Assembly (NCBI RefSeq): GCF_026342355.1
Contig: NZ_JAPEMV010000003.1
Location: 744,001-808,000, forward strand
DNA length: 64,000 nucleotides
Source: Streptomyces sp. NBC_00249
GTDB lineage: Bacteria; Actinomycetota; Actinomycetes; Streptomycetales; Streptomycetaceae
Direction: 5' to 3'
Position 1 is the first letter of the stretch. Every line of letters starts with the position of its first letter. Below the pieces are notes generated by a model, which was not told where the DNA came from, ran no database searches, and saw only the letters and a program-made list of their open reading frames with translations. The translations under genes were made by a program, and so were the position numbers. This document shows positions 36,729 to 44,429 of this stretch, piece by piece.

Positions 36729-36956
36729 TCAGGCGACCTTCTGGCGCTGGGGCGTCTTCCGCGTCCTCACCCCGCCGACGACGAGCGCCAGCCCCACGGC
36801 GACGATGCCGAGGTACGCGGTGGACGGAAGGTCGACGACCTTGTGCATCCAGCCCCACTCCGTGCCGAAGAAGGTCTGCGAGGCGAAGCTGACAAGCCCC
36901 TGGGCTCCTACGACGTAGCCGATGCTTTCGAGGGTGTATCCGATGGTTGTTCGCAC
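36729..36956 (-). CDS. Small two-helix membrane protein
   Basis: A 75-residue protein from GTG 36956 with GAGAGGG upstream. Two hydrophobic stretches, about residues 10-27 and 45-63 (AYLGIVAVGLALVVGGV), are followed by a basic tail (RTRKTPQRQKVA). The layout is typical of small membrane proteins of Streptomyces; no family is recognised. It stands alone. Confidence 0.6.
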   Translation of the reverse strand: MRTTIGYTLESIGYVVGAQGLVSFASQTFFGTEWGWMHKVVDLPSTAYLGIVAVGLALVVGGVRTRKTPQRQKVA

Positions 36957-37205
36957 GGATCAACCCTCTCGCGGCGGTGCCGCAGGATCGTCCTCCGCAG
37001 GGTCGAAAACGCAGTAGTCCAAAGGATGCAGTCGCGTGCGGAGAGCGCCGGCAGAGCACCCGCCGTGGCAGACGAGTGGTCGACACCGGACGGGCGGGAT
37101 GGCGGGCCGTCCGCAGACGCCACACTTCGTCACGGTTGACGCGCAAGGACTGCGGGCAACCTTGTGGCGTCATCCCGCGAACCTGCACCGAAGGAGACTC
37201 GCGTC

Positions 37206-37625
37206 GTGTTGGGCCGATCTGCTCTCACCCTCTTCACCGCGGCGGGCCTGGCCATGTCCGCGGCACTGACCGCGCCGGCCGTCGCGGCGACACCGTCCAT
37301 GGCCGCCGCCTACGCCCCTACCCCGGTCTACGTCTCCGACGGCGCCGGCAGCTATATCTCGGGCACCCTGACCTGGTACAACCGGTCGGTGGTCTTCACA
37401 GGGACGTTGAAGTCCGTCGGCTGCCGCAGAGCTTGGTACAGCGTGTTCGATTCCTACGCCAACCCGCTCGGCGCCAGGAGCAGCAGTACGCACTGCAACA
37501 CGGTGACTTCGGTTCCCGCCACACTTCCCGCGGATGTCGTCGGCGGCGGCTCGTACGTCGGGGTCTGCCTTGACGATGCGAACGGCAAGCCGGTGACGTC
37601 GTGCGGCGTCTACCCCCGTCCATGA
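37206..37625 (+). CDS. Small secreted protein
   Basis: A 139-residue exported protein. GTG 37206 has AAGGAG nine bases upstream. The signal peptide spans residues 1-27 (LTLFTAAGLAMSAALTAPAV then AAT). The mature part is beta-rich with four cysteines (SVGCRRAW, THCNTV, GVCLDD, TSCGVY), consistent with two disulfide bonds outside the cell. No family is recognised. It is a single gene with its own promoter region. Confidence 0.8.
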   Translation: MLGRSALTLFTAAGLAMSAALTAPAVAATPSMAAAYAPTPVYVSDGAGSYISGTLTWYNRSVVFTGTLKSVGCRRAWYSVFDSYANPLGARSSSTHCNTVTSVPATLPADVVGGGSYVGVCLDDANGKPVTSCGVYPRP

Positions 37626-37793
37626 CCGCAGGTGGTGGGCAGGTCTCGTCACCGTGATGTCGGCGACGCATGGGCATGGCTGACTCACCCTGGTGACAGG
37701 TGTGTTGATCACCACGAGCGAGTGGCGGCGTGACCGCGCAACGGCCGGTCCCGCGCACCAGGACGGCGGCAAGCGCACCGCGAACCGCCGATG

Positions 37794-38543
37794 TCAGCTC
37801 ATGGCGCGGCTTCGGAGGCGGCCACGGGCCGCCAGGCCGGACAGCCGTCGTTGCTCCCGCCGCGCCCACCGCCGGACGCGCTCGGGGTCGAGCGGGACGC
37901 CGTGGCCGACGTGGAGCTTCGTGGGGTTCAGGGCGAGCATGGCGCGCAAGCTGGCGAGGTTGCCCAGGGGGTCGTCGTGAAAGGGCGGATTCGCCGGCTT
38001 GCCGGGGATGAGGCCCATGAAGGAGTTGGCCACGAGATCGCCCGCCACGAGGTGGCCGTCGTCGGTGAGGACGGAGACGGAGCCCGCGGTGTGACCCGGG
38101 GTGGGCACGATACGGCCCTCGACCCCGAAGTCGGCCAAGTCGGTCTCACCGCTGATCAGGACATCGGGCTCGAAGGGATCGGCGGGGACGTGCAGATTCC
38201 TGTTCCGGTTCAGCGCGCGGCCCATGGGGCCGGTCGGCAGGTGGGGCATGCGGGCCCGGCCGGTACGGAAGGGTTCGAGGTCGGCGACGTGACCGGCGAT
38301 CGGGGCGCCGGTGAGGCGGTGCAGCTCTGCCGCTGAGCCGAAGTGGTCGATGTGTCCGTGCGTGATGACGATCAGGGCGATGTCGCAGGGGTCCACGCCG
38401 TGGTCGGCGATCCGGTCGTGGATGGTCTGGGCGCTGCCGGGTGTTCCCGCGTCGACGAGGACGGGCCGTCGGCCGAGGAGCAGATGGGCGTTGACGGCGT
38501 GCTTGCCGAGCACCGGAATCGGAATGATCTTCGTGCCGGACAT
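37794..38543 (-). CDS. MBL-fold metallo-hydrolase
   Basis: A 249-residue metallo-beta-lactamase-fold enzyme with metal motif THGHIDHFGSA (H-x-H-x-D-H), a further ligand in VPTPGHTAGS, the bridging aspartate in LVAGDLVA and the last histidine in HVGHG. There is no signal peptide. The family covers glyoxalase II, lactonases and other thioester or ester hydrolases. It is encoded 89 bases downstream of a GlxA-type AraC regulator on the same strand, so that regulator may control it. ATG 38543 follows an AAAGG sequence. Confidence 0.92.
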   Translation of the reverse strand: MSGTKIIPIPVLGKHAVNAHLLLGRRPVLVDAGTPGSAQTIHDRIADHGVDPCDIALIVITHGHIDHFGSAAELHRLTGAPIAGHVADLEPFRTGRARMPHLPTGPMGRALNRNRNLHVPADPFEPDVLISGETDLADFGVEGRIVPTPGHTAGSVSVLTDDGHLVAGDLVANSFMGLIPGKPANPPFHDDPLGNLASLRAMLALNPTKLHVGHGVPLDPERVRRWARREQRRLSGLAARGRLRSRAMS

Positions 38544-38632
38544 GGGGGCCTTTCGGGTACGGGGGACCACGCCGGGGCGCGCTGCGGCGATCACCGGGCG
38601 GTGGTGGGGGAGGGGGAGCGGATTTAAGGGCG

Positions 38633-39619
38633 TCAGCGGAAGCGGCGGCGGTACTCGGCCGGTGTCGTTCCCAGGTGGCGCTGAAAGACACGGTGGAGGG
38701 TCTGGAGGGAGCCGAGCCCGCTCGCGGCGGCGATCTGGGGCAGACCTGCCTCGCTCTCCTCGAGGAGCCGCCGGGCCGTCTCCAGCCGGGCGGATTCCAC
38801 GTACGCGGCGGGCGTGGTGCCGGTGCGCTGCGCGAAGAGCCGGGAGAAGTGGCGTGTGCTGAGGCTGGCGCGCTGGGCGAGCGCCTCTGCGGAAAGGTCC
38901 GCGTCGGGGTGTTCGGTGATCCACTGGCGCAGTTCACCGATGCGGTCGCAGGTGGGCTCCTGGACGGAGAGCGGAACGCTGAACTGGCTCTGGCCGCCCG
39001 ATCGTTTGACGTACATGACCATCATGCGGGCGGTGGCGAGTGCGAGGGCCTGGCCACCGTCCTCGGCCACCATGGCCAGGGCCATGTCCATCCCCGAGCT
39101 GATCCCGGCGCAGGTCCACAGTGCGCCGGAGCTGACGAAGATCGAATCGGGGGTCACGCTGATCTCGGGGTGTTCGGCGGCGAGTTGTGCTGCCGTGAGC
39201 CAATGCGTGGTCGCGGTCAGGCCGTCCAGCAGGCCGGTCGCGGCCAACAGATGCGCACCGGCACACACCGACCCGGTGCGCCCCGCCCGGGGGACGGCCG
39301 TGCGCAGCCAGTCCGTGACGACGGGATCCACGACCGCCCGCACGGCGCCGCCCTCGCAGTGGGTGACGGCTCCGGCCACGAGCAGGGTGTCGACCCGGCC
39401 GGTCACCTCGTCGAGCCGGAGGTCGGCGAGCAGCCGGACACCGCTGGAGGTCGTCACGGCGCCACCGTCCGCGGTCGCGATCTGAACGGTGTAGCCGGGG
39501 TGCTTGTTGTCGGCTGCTCGGGTGGCGACGGAGAACACCTCGGCGGGTCCTGTGATGTCGAGGAGCTCCACACCGGGGAAGGCGGCGATGACGACACGGT
39601 GGGGTCGGCTTGCGGGCAT
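38633..39619 (-). CDS. GlxA-type AraC-family regulator
   Basis: A 328-residue regulator of the GlxA group: an N-terminal DJ-1/PfpI-like domain (VVIAAFPGVELLDITGPAEV; nucleophile-elbow equivalent GSVCAGAHLLAATGLL) followed by two AraC helix-turn-helix motifs in the last 100 residues (LAQRASLSTRHFSRLFAQ and IAAASGLGSLQTLHRVFQRH). The family controls catabolic or stress genes and senses small metabolites. Start ATG 39619 is preceded by GAGGA. It is followed on the same strand by the MBL-fold hydrolase gene. Confidence 0.93.
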   Translation of the reverse strand: MPASRPHRVVIAAFPGVELLDITGPAEVFSVATRAADNKHPGYTVQIATADGGAVTTSSGVRLLADLRLDEVTGRVDTLLVAGAVTHCEGGAVRAVVDPVVTDWLRTAVPRAGRTGSVCAGAHLLAATGLLDGLTATTHWLTAAQLAAEHPEISVTPDSIFVSSGALWTCAGISSGMDMALAMVAEDGGQALALATARMMVMYVKRSGGQSQFSVPLSVQEPTCDRIGELRQWITEHPDADLSAEALAQRASLSTRHFSRLFAQRTGTTPAAYVESARLETARRLLEESEAGLPQIAAASGLGSLQTLHRVFQRHLGTTPAEYRRRFR

Positions 39620-40249
39620 GCGTCGATCCTCGCCCCGGCCCGGCCGTGTCCGCAATGACGAGGTTCTCTCAGATCCGGCCATCCGCTCGGCCGGTGGCGG
39701 ACTCGCCGCGTCCAAGGAGTCCGGCGAGCCCCCGCCGGTCGGCGGGCAGGGCGACGCGGTTCCTCCGATCCGGTGGGAGTACTGCCCGGATCCGTACGCG
39801 ACCCGGGAGTTGACGTACTACGGCAGTGCGAAGCCGGACGCGCATCGTCATGACGATCGCCATCGACGACGGCAACAGCAGTGGTAAGGGCCAGGAGCCC
39901 GCCTCCACCTAGTGCTGTGACCGGAAAGGTTCACCGTGTCGCGGCGCCCGGCACGGCACCTCGCCGCGTTGTCGGACCACCCGAGTACGTCCAGTACGAG
40001 CGGCGGCCCTCCGCCTTGCGATGCACCGCACCGGACACCGCGACCCGGCAAACCTTTCCGGCCACAGCACTAGAGCAGCCGGCCCACCCCGCTCACGATC
40101 CACACTCCGGCCACCGGCCCCGACAGCACACCGTCTCCGACTCCCCCGCGCCTTCCCACCTCGACGCCTACCACAGAAAGTACGGCGGGAAGAACCGCCG
40201 GTGGCATCAAGCGGCCGCGGCATTCGACCGCAGGGACCGCGAGACCTCG
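39620..40249. other. Gene-poor stretch containing a MITE
   Basis: The 630 bases between the AraC regulator and the HD-domain gene contain the MITE at 39909-40073 and no convincing gene. A plus-strand frame (about 39851-39912, MTIAIDDGNSSGKGQEPAST) ends exactly at the TAG formed by the MITE's left end and may be the end of a gene cut by the insertion; upstream of it another frame (WEYCPDPYATRELTYYG) is unmatched. After the MITE, 176 bases hold nothing recognisable. Confidence 0.5.
39909..40073. mobile_element. 165-bp MITE, copy 1
   Basis: A nonautonomous element bounded by CTAG at both ends. The outer 23 bases are inverted repeats with one mismatch (GTGCTGTG then A or G, then CCGGAAAGGTT), and similarity between the two halves extends to about 55 bases per side, so the whole unit can fold as a long imperfect hairpin. 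It has no coding capacity. A copy 96% identical lies at 48494-48658. CTAG flanks are consistent with the target of IS5-family (IS427 group) transposases; a decayed IS5-family transposase gene occurs at 56.9 kb, but a direct link is not shown. Confidence 0.9.
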
Positions 40250-40912
40250 TCAGTCCGGACGCACCGGGGCGGCGATCAGCTCATCCAGCCCGGGGAACGG
40301 GTTGTCCGGCCGGTACTTGCGGTACACGACGTCGACGAACGACACGGGCGCCCACTTCGACGGTTGCTCGTCGATCTGATGGACCACCCGCGCTTGGATG
40401 TTGTTCCGCAGATCCAGATACGGAAACGCCGCGTGCGCCGCGTCCAGTACCGCCCGGTCCACCTCCTCGACACCGAAGGCGAACATGTCGGCGCCGATAC
40501 CGAAATGCGCGAGAGCGCCAACCACATGTTTGTGGGGCGCGATCCCCGCCGAGGTGTGGAGGGCCACCGCATCCCAGATCTGGTCGGCGGCCACATCGGA
40601 CAGCCCGTGCTCCCGCGCGAATCGAGCGGCGCGGAACGCACCGTCCACCTCGAACCGGTTCGGACCTTGCCCCGCCTCGGTCAGACCGATGTCGTGCAGC
40701 ACCGTGGCGAGGAAGAGCGTCTCGTCGTCGTAGTCCACCCCGGCAACAAGGGTCCTGGCGCTGGCGATACTGCGGGCATAGAAGTAACTGCGGACCGTGT
40801 GGTTGAGCAGCCACTTCGGAGAGTGTTCGGCAGTGAAGGCGACGGCGGCCTCCGTAGCCGCCGTACGCGGCCACCCTCCGATCTCCTCCGGCAGATTCTC
40901 GAGCACGCTCAC
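40250..40912 (-). CDS. HD-domain hydrolase
   Basis: A 220-residue HD-superfamily protein. The metal signature is HTVRSYFYARSI (first His), VLHDIGLTEAG (H-D) and ALHTSAGI with a further His. It resembles cyanamide hydratase-like and related HD proteins of fungi and bacteria, which hydrate or hydrolyse small molecules or nucleotides. GTG 40912 overlaps the stop of the small gene upstream by four bases (GTGA), a strong sign of translational coupling and a common operon. Confidence 0.9.
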   Translation of the reverse strand: MSVLENLPEEIGGWPRTAATEAAVAFTAEHSPKWLLNHTVRSYFYARSIASARTLVAGVDYDDETLFLATVLHDIGLTEAGQGPNRFEVDGAFRAARFAREHGLSDVAADQIWDAVALHTSAGIAPHKHVVGALAHFGIGADMFAFGVEEVDRAVLDAAHAAFPYLDLRNNIQARVVHQIDEQPSKWAPVSFVDVVYRKYRPDNPFPGLDELIAAPVRPD

Positions 40913-41070
40913 TCGGCCCCAGCCCCCAGCGCCAACTGCTCGGCGCTGACCGCCTCGACCGACCGCAGCTCGTCCATGACATCGGACTGCTCCGAGCAGC
41001 TGTACCGGCCGGAACTCTCGACACCGAAGCGCACGGGCTTCGGAGTCCACGTCTCTACTGCTACGTACAT
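40909..41070 (-). CDS. Small protein coupled to the HD-domain gene
   Basis: A 53-residue frame. ATG 41070 has GAGGAG nine bases upstream; alternatives at 41079, 41091 and 41094 lie on or before that sequence. The product (MYVAVETWTPKPVRFGVESS) has no recognised domain; it is acidic towards its C-terminus. Its TGA overlaps the HD gene's GTG. It is divergent from the GlxA-type regulator at 41149, which could control this two-gene unit. Confidence 0.6.
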   Translation of the reverse strand: MYVAVETWTPKPVRFGVESSGRYSCSEQSDVMDELRSVEAVSAEQLALGAGAE

Positions 41071-41136
41071 GTTGCGCATCTCCTCACTCATCACGAGCGG
41101 CCTGATGCGACCAGCCTAGGAAGACCGAGGTCACCG

Positions 41137-41142
41137 TACGAT
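41137..41142 (+). promoter_or_regulatory. -10 box for leaderless regulator mRNA
   Basis: TACGAT ends six bases before ATG 41149 and no ribosome-binding site precedes the start, so transcription probably starts at or next to the ATG. Confidence 0.4.
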
Positions 41143-41148
41143 GGCCAG

Positions 41149-42114
41149 ATGGACAGGAATCCCAAAGATCCGGCCAAGGTCGCAGTGGTGGTGCAACCGG
41201 GCTACGTCCTGTTGGACGTAGCCGTTCCCCAGCAGGTGTTCGGCTGCTGGCCGGACTACGTGACCGCCTGCTGGCCGGGCGGCGCCCCCTACGACCTGAC
41301 CTTGGTGAGCGCGGTTCCCGCGGAGAGCTCGCTGGTGCCCCGTGAGGTCGAGCCGCTCGACCGGCTGGACACGGCGGACACCGTGATCGTCGCCGGAGTG
41401 CAAGACCCCACCGGGTCTCCGGACGCCGAGCTGGTCGAGCGGCTGCGCGCCGCGCACGACCGGGGCAGCCGCATGGTGTCGATCTGCACGGGCGCCTTCG
41501 CCCTGGCGGCGGCCGGGATCCTGGACGGCCGCAGCGCCACCACCCACTGGCACTGGGCCAGACTGCTGCGGGACCGCCACCCGTCGGTCACGGTCCGCGA
41601 AGAGGAGCTCTACGTCGAGGACACCGGCGTCTTCACCTCTGCGGGTGTCCTCGCCGGAACCGACCTGTGTCTGCATCTTCTGCGGCTCGACCATGGGCAG
41701 GCCGCCGCGAACACGATGGCCCGCTTCCTGGTCAGCCCGCCCCACCGGGACGGGGGACAGGCCCAGTTCATCGAGCACGCCCCGCCTGGCGGCGTCTGCG
41801 AGATCACCGACGTGATCACCTGGATCCTGGAACACCTCGATGAGCCGCTCACCCTGGAGTCGGTCAGCCGGCGCAGCCACATGAGCACACGAACCCTGCG
41901 CCGCAGATTCCGTGCCGTGACCGGAACGAGCGTCATGCACTGGGTGGCCCTGCAACGCGTAGCCCGCGCGCGCCAACTCCTCGAGACCACTCGCCTCGGC
42001 ATCGACGACATCGCCCACCAATGCGGCTTCGGCTCCGCGGAGTCCTTGCGCATCCACTTCACCGCGATGACCAGGACCAGCCCGTCGAGGTACCGCCGTA
42101 CCTTCGCCGCCTGA
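41149..42114 (+). CDS. GlxA-type AraC-family regulator
   Basis: A 321-residue protein with the same architecture as the regulator at 38633: a DJ-1/PfpI-like domain (VVVQPGYVLLDVAVPQQVFG; SICTGAFALAAAGIL at the nucleophile elbow; TTHWHWARLL) and a C-terminal AraC DNA-binding domain (SVSRRSHMSTRTLRRRFRA and IAHQCGFGSAESLRIHFTA). The divergent genes for the small protein and the HD hydrolase are probable targets. The two GlxA-type regulators lie within 3.5 kb but are not close copies. Confidence 0.93.
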   Translation: MDRNPKDPAKVAVVVQPGYVLLDVAVPQQVFGCWPDYVTACWPGGAPYDLTLVSAVPAESSLVPREVEPLDRLDTADTVIVAGVQDPTGSPDAELVERLRAAHDRGSRMVSICTGAFALAAAGILDGRSATTHWHWARLLRDRHPSVTVREEELYVEDTGVFTSAGVLAGTDLCLHLLRLDHGQAAANTMARFLVSPPHRDGGQAQFIEHAPPGGVCEITDVITWILEHLDEPLTLESVSRRSHMSTRTLRRRFRAVTGTSVMHWVALQRVARARQLLETTRLGIDDIAHQCGFGSAESLRIHFTAMTRTSPSRYRRTFAA

Positions 42115-42324
42115 CTCGCGTCTTCCGTCTCCCGCACAGGCCGGTGACACACTGCCGCTCCGGCTCGTCAAGGCGGCCTGCTTCGGCGGCCGGCGCGGCG
42201 GCGTTGTCGGGGGTGAGTACGACGTTGCGACATTCCCGCAAGGCTGGCCGCGTCGGGTGTATCGGCCGGGCTCGCGGGCCCGGCTCGCGGCGCCGGAGCG
42301 CTGCGCCGCTCCGGTCGGGTCAGA

Positions 42325-43635
42325 TCAGGTGCAGCCGGATCCGGTGGGCGGGCTGACGCAGGTGTTGTGCCCGGATCCGCCGTTGTTGACGTTGGTGCCC
42401 GGTCCGCCGTCGAGGGTGTCGTTGCCGGGCCCGCCGTCGTTGCTGTCGTTGCCCGCCCCGCCGGACAGGGCGTCATTGCCGGCGCCGCCTTCGATGCGGT
42501 CGTTGCCGGCGCTCCCCGCCAGGCGGTCGTTGCCGTCGCCGCCGCAGATCAGGTCGTTGCCGCCGAGGCCGTCGACCGCGTCGTTCCCGGCGAGAGCGAA
42601 GATCACGTCGTCGCCGGGGGTGCCGGTCAGGCGGTCGTTGCGGGGGGTGCCCGTGATGGTGGGAGAGGCGGTCGCGCAGGTGGCGGCAGGGGGCGGGGGA
42701 ATTTCGTACGTGATGGTCACCTCGGCCGACCCCGTGCCGGTTGCGGAGCTGCCGCCGACGGGCACGAGGTTCGACCCGCCGCCACCCCCACCGGGACCTC
42801 GCGTCCCGTCGGGGAAGAGGGTGCTGCAGCCGCCGCCCCCGCCTCCGCCGAACCAGCCGCCGCCTCCTCCGCCCCCACCCACGACGACGAAGCTTCCGCC
42901 TCCGCCGCCGTTGCCCCCGAAACCCGCCAGGCCGACGTCGCCGTCCGGGAGCACCTCCGACGGGCAGGACTCCCCGCCGGCGCCGCCGACGGTCTGGGTC
43001 CCACCGCCCCCGCCCCGGCCGCCCTCCGGCCGCTCGCCACCGTCCTGACCGGTGTCTCCGGCAGCCCCGCCGACGGCCTCGGGGACCTCACCGTCACGAG
43101 CGCCGCCCCCGCCGCCTCCGCCACCCGCGACGATCAGGCGCGGGTCGGTGCCGACGGTGCCGGTCAGGACGCAGCCGGAGTCGGCCGAGCTGCACCTGCG
43201 GACGTCGCTGGCACCACCCCCGCTGCCGCCGCGGGTTTCGAAGCCGCCGCCACCGGAGGCGCCACCGGTGTCCACGTTCACGTACAGGGTGGTGAGGGGG
43301 GTGACCGGGAGGCTGCCGGTGACGGTGGCGCCGTTCCCGCCCGCGCCACCGAGGCCAGGCGGTGTCCCGCCGCGGCCCGCGGCCCCGGTGGCCGTGACGG
43401 TGAGCTGGGTGACACCGACCGGTACGAGGAAGACGTGTTCGCCGGGCGCGGTGAAGGTGACGGTCACGGGCGCCGCCGCCGCGGGCGTGGCGGCGGGCAC
43501 CACCACCAGCGCCGCCGGCAACGCCGCCGTGGCCAGCAGGACAGCGGCACGCCGGGCCAGGCCGCGCGGCCGGGCACCGCCGGATCCGCCGGGTCGGCGT
43601 CGCAGGATCACCGCATGCTGCGTGGCCAGACTCAC
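42325..43635 (-). CDS. Secreted Gly-rich protein with RTX calcium-binding repeats
   Basis: A 436-residue exported protein. GTG 43635 has GAGGAG eight bases upstream. The signal peptide ends near residue 55 (ALPAALVVVPAATPAAAA). A beta domain (PVTVTFTAPGEHVFLVPVGV) leads into about 200 residues with many Gly runs (up to 8-10 Gly), and the last 110 residues carry six or so RTX nonapeptides of the form G-G-x-G-N-D (LGGNDLICGGDGNDRLAG; GGAGNDALSGGAGNDSNDGG). RTX repeats fold on calcium outside the cell. There is no catalytic domain, so a structural or adhesive role is most likely. The Gly-rich region is strongly biased in base composition. Confidence 0.85.
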   Translation of the reverse strand: MSLATQHAVILRRRPGGSGGARPRGLARRAAVLLATAALPAALVVVPAATPAAAAPVTVTFTAPGEHVFLVPVGVTQLTVTATGAAGRGGTPPGLGGAGGNGATVTGSLPVTPLTTLYVNVDTGGASGGGGFETRGGSGGGASDVRRCSSADSGCVLTGTVGTDPRLIVAGGGGGGGGARDGEVPEAVGGAAGDTGQDGGERPEGGRGGGGGTQTVGGAGGESCPSEVLPDGDVGLAGFGGNGGGGGSFVVVGGGGGGGGWFGGGGGGGCSTLFPDGTRGPGGGGGGSNLVPVGGSSATGTGSAEVTITYEIPPPPAATCATASPTITGTPRNDRLTGTPGDDVIFALAGNDAVDGLGGNDLICGGDGNDRLAGSAGNDRIEGGAGNDALSGGAGNDSNDGGPGNDTLDGGPGTNVNNGGSGHNTCVSPPTGSGCT

Positions 43636-43859
43636 GATCGCGACTCCTCGGCAATGGCCCGTGGTACCCCGGGGTGTGCCACGGACGTCGACTGTTGGGC
43701 CCGGGTTCCGGCGCGGGACCGCCCCGACGATCAAGCCACACCACCCGGTGTGGCCTCCCTCGACACACCGCCACCCACGCCGCGATCCACCGACCAGGCG
43801 CAGCCCGCGGCCTCCCTGGACGTCAGGCTTGTGGAAGTCCGCGCGCAATCCCCTTGCGC

Positions 43860-43883
43860 AATGGTCAAGAATCGTTGACCATT
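43860..43883. promoter_or_regulatory. Perfect 24-bp operator of the ArsR/MFS operon
   Basis: AATGGTCAA at 43860-43868 and TTGACCATT at 43875-43883 are exact complements around GAATCG. The site ends six bases before the ATG of the ArsR-like regulator and would overlap its promoter and ribosome-binding region. Autorepression by the regulator, relieved by a ligand, is the obvious model. Confidence 0.75.
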
Positions 43884-43889
43884 ACTCAC

Positions 43890-44429
43890 ATGCCTACAGA
43901 TGATCTTCCCGAGACGTTCCACGTCACCACTGACGAGCAGCTACGCGCCGTTTCCAACCTCACCCGTCACCGGATCATGGCCGTGCTCCGCTTCGAGCCC
44001 GCGACGATCACGCAGATCGCCGAGCGGGTGGGCCTTGCGAAGGGGAGTTCCAGCTACCACGTACGGCTACTGGAGCGGGCCGGCCTGGTGAAGGTGGTGC
44101 GGACGCGGAAGGTGCGGGGTGTCACCGAGCGGTACTACGCGATGGCCGCGCGGGCGATCGTGCTGCCGGATCCGGGCGAGGGAGGGCCGGACATGCTCAT
44201 GCGGCATGCGGTGGCGGACCTGGAGGCAGCGCCGGCGGATGGCGAGCGGCACGTACGGATGGCGCATCTGCGGCTCACCGACGAGCAGTTCGCGGAGCTG
44301 GGGGCGCGGCTGCAGGCACTGGCGGACGAGTACCGGGAGCTGTCCGATCCGTCGCTGCCGGACGCGTCACTCGTCTTCGCACTGTTCCACCCGGCATCGC
44401 ACGTGCAGGCTGAAGGGGACGCCAAGTGA
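43890..44429 (+). CDS. ArsR-like winged-helix regulator
   Basis: A 179-residue regulator. The winged helix occupies residues 15-85 (HRIMAVLRFEPATITQIAER, LAKGSSSYHVRLLERAGLV, then KVRGVTERYYAMAAR). The C-terminal region is helical and may dimerise or bind ligand. No metal-binding cysteine motif is present, so this is an organic-ligand sensor rather than a metal sensor. It is immediately preceded by a perfect palindrome and overlaps the MFS gene by four bases (GTGA), forming a regulator-exporter operon. No ribosome-binding site is obvious. Confidence 0.92.
   Translation: MPTDDLPETFHVTTDEQLRAVSNLTRHRIMAVLRFEPATITQIAERVGLAKGSSSYHVRLLERAGLVKVVRTRKVRGVTERYYAMAARAIVLPDPGEGGPDMLMRHAVADLEAAPADGERHVRMAHLRLTDEQFAELGARLQALADEYRELSDPSLPDASLVFALFHPASHVQAEGDAK

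Noticed and set aside
37860..38540. Extended start for the MBL gene reaching back into the AraC gene
   Set aside because: ATG 38543 fits the family length and an AAAGG site; the upstream extension would overlap the regulator and has no conserved sequence.
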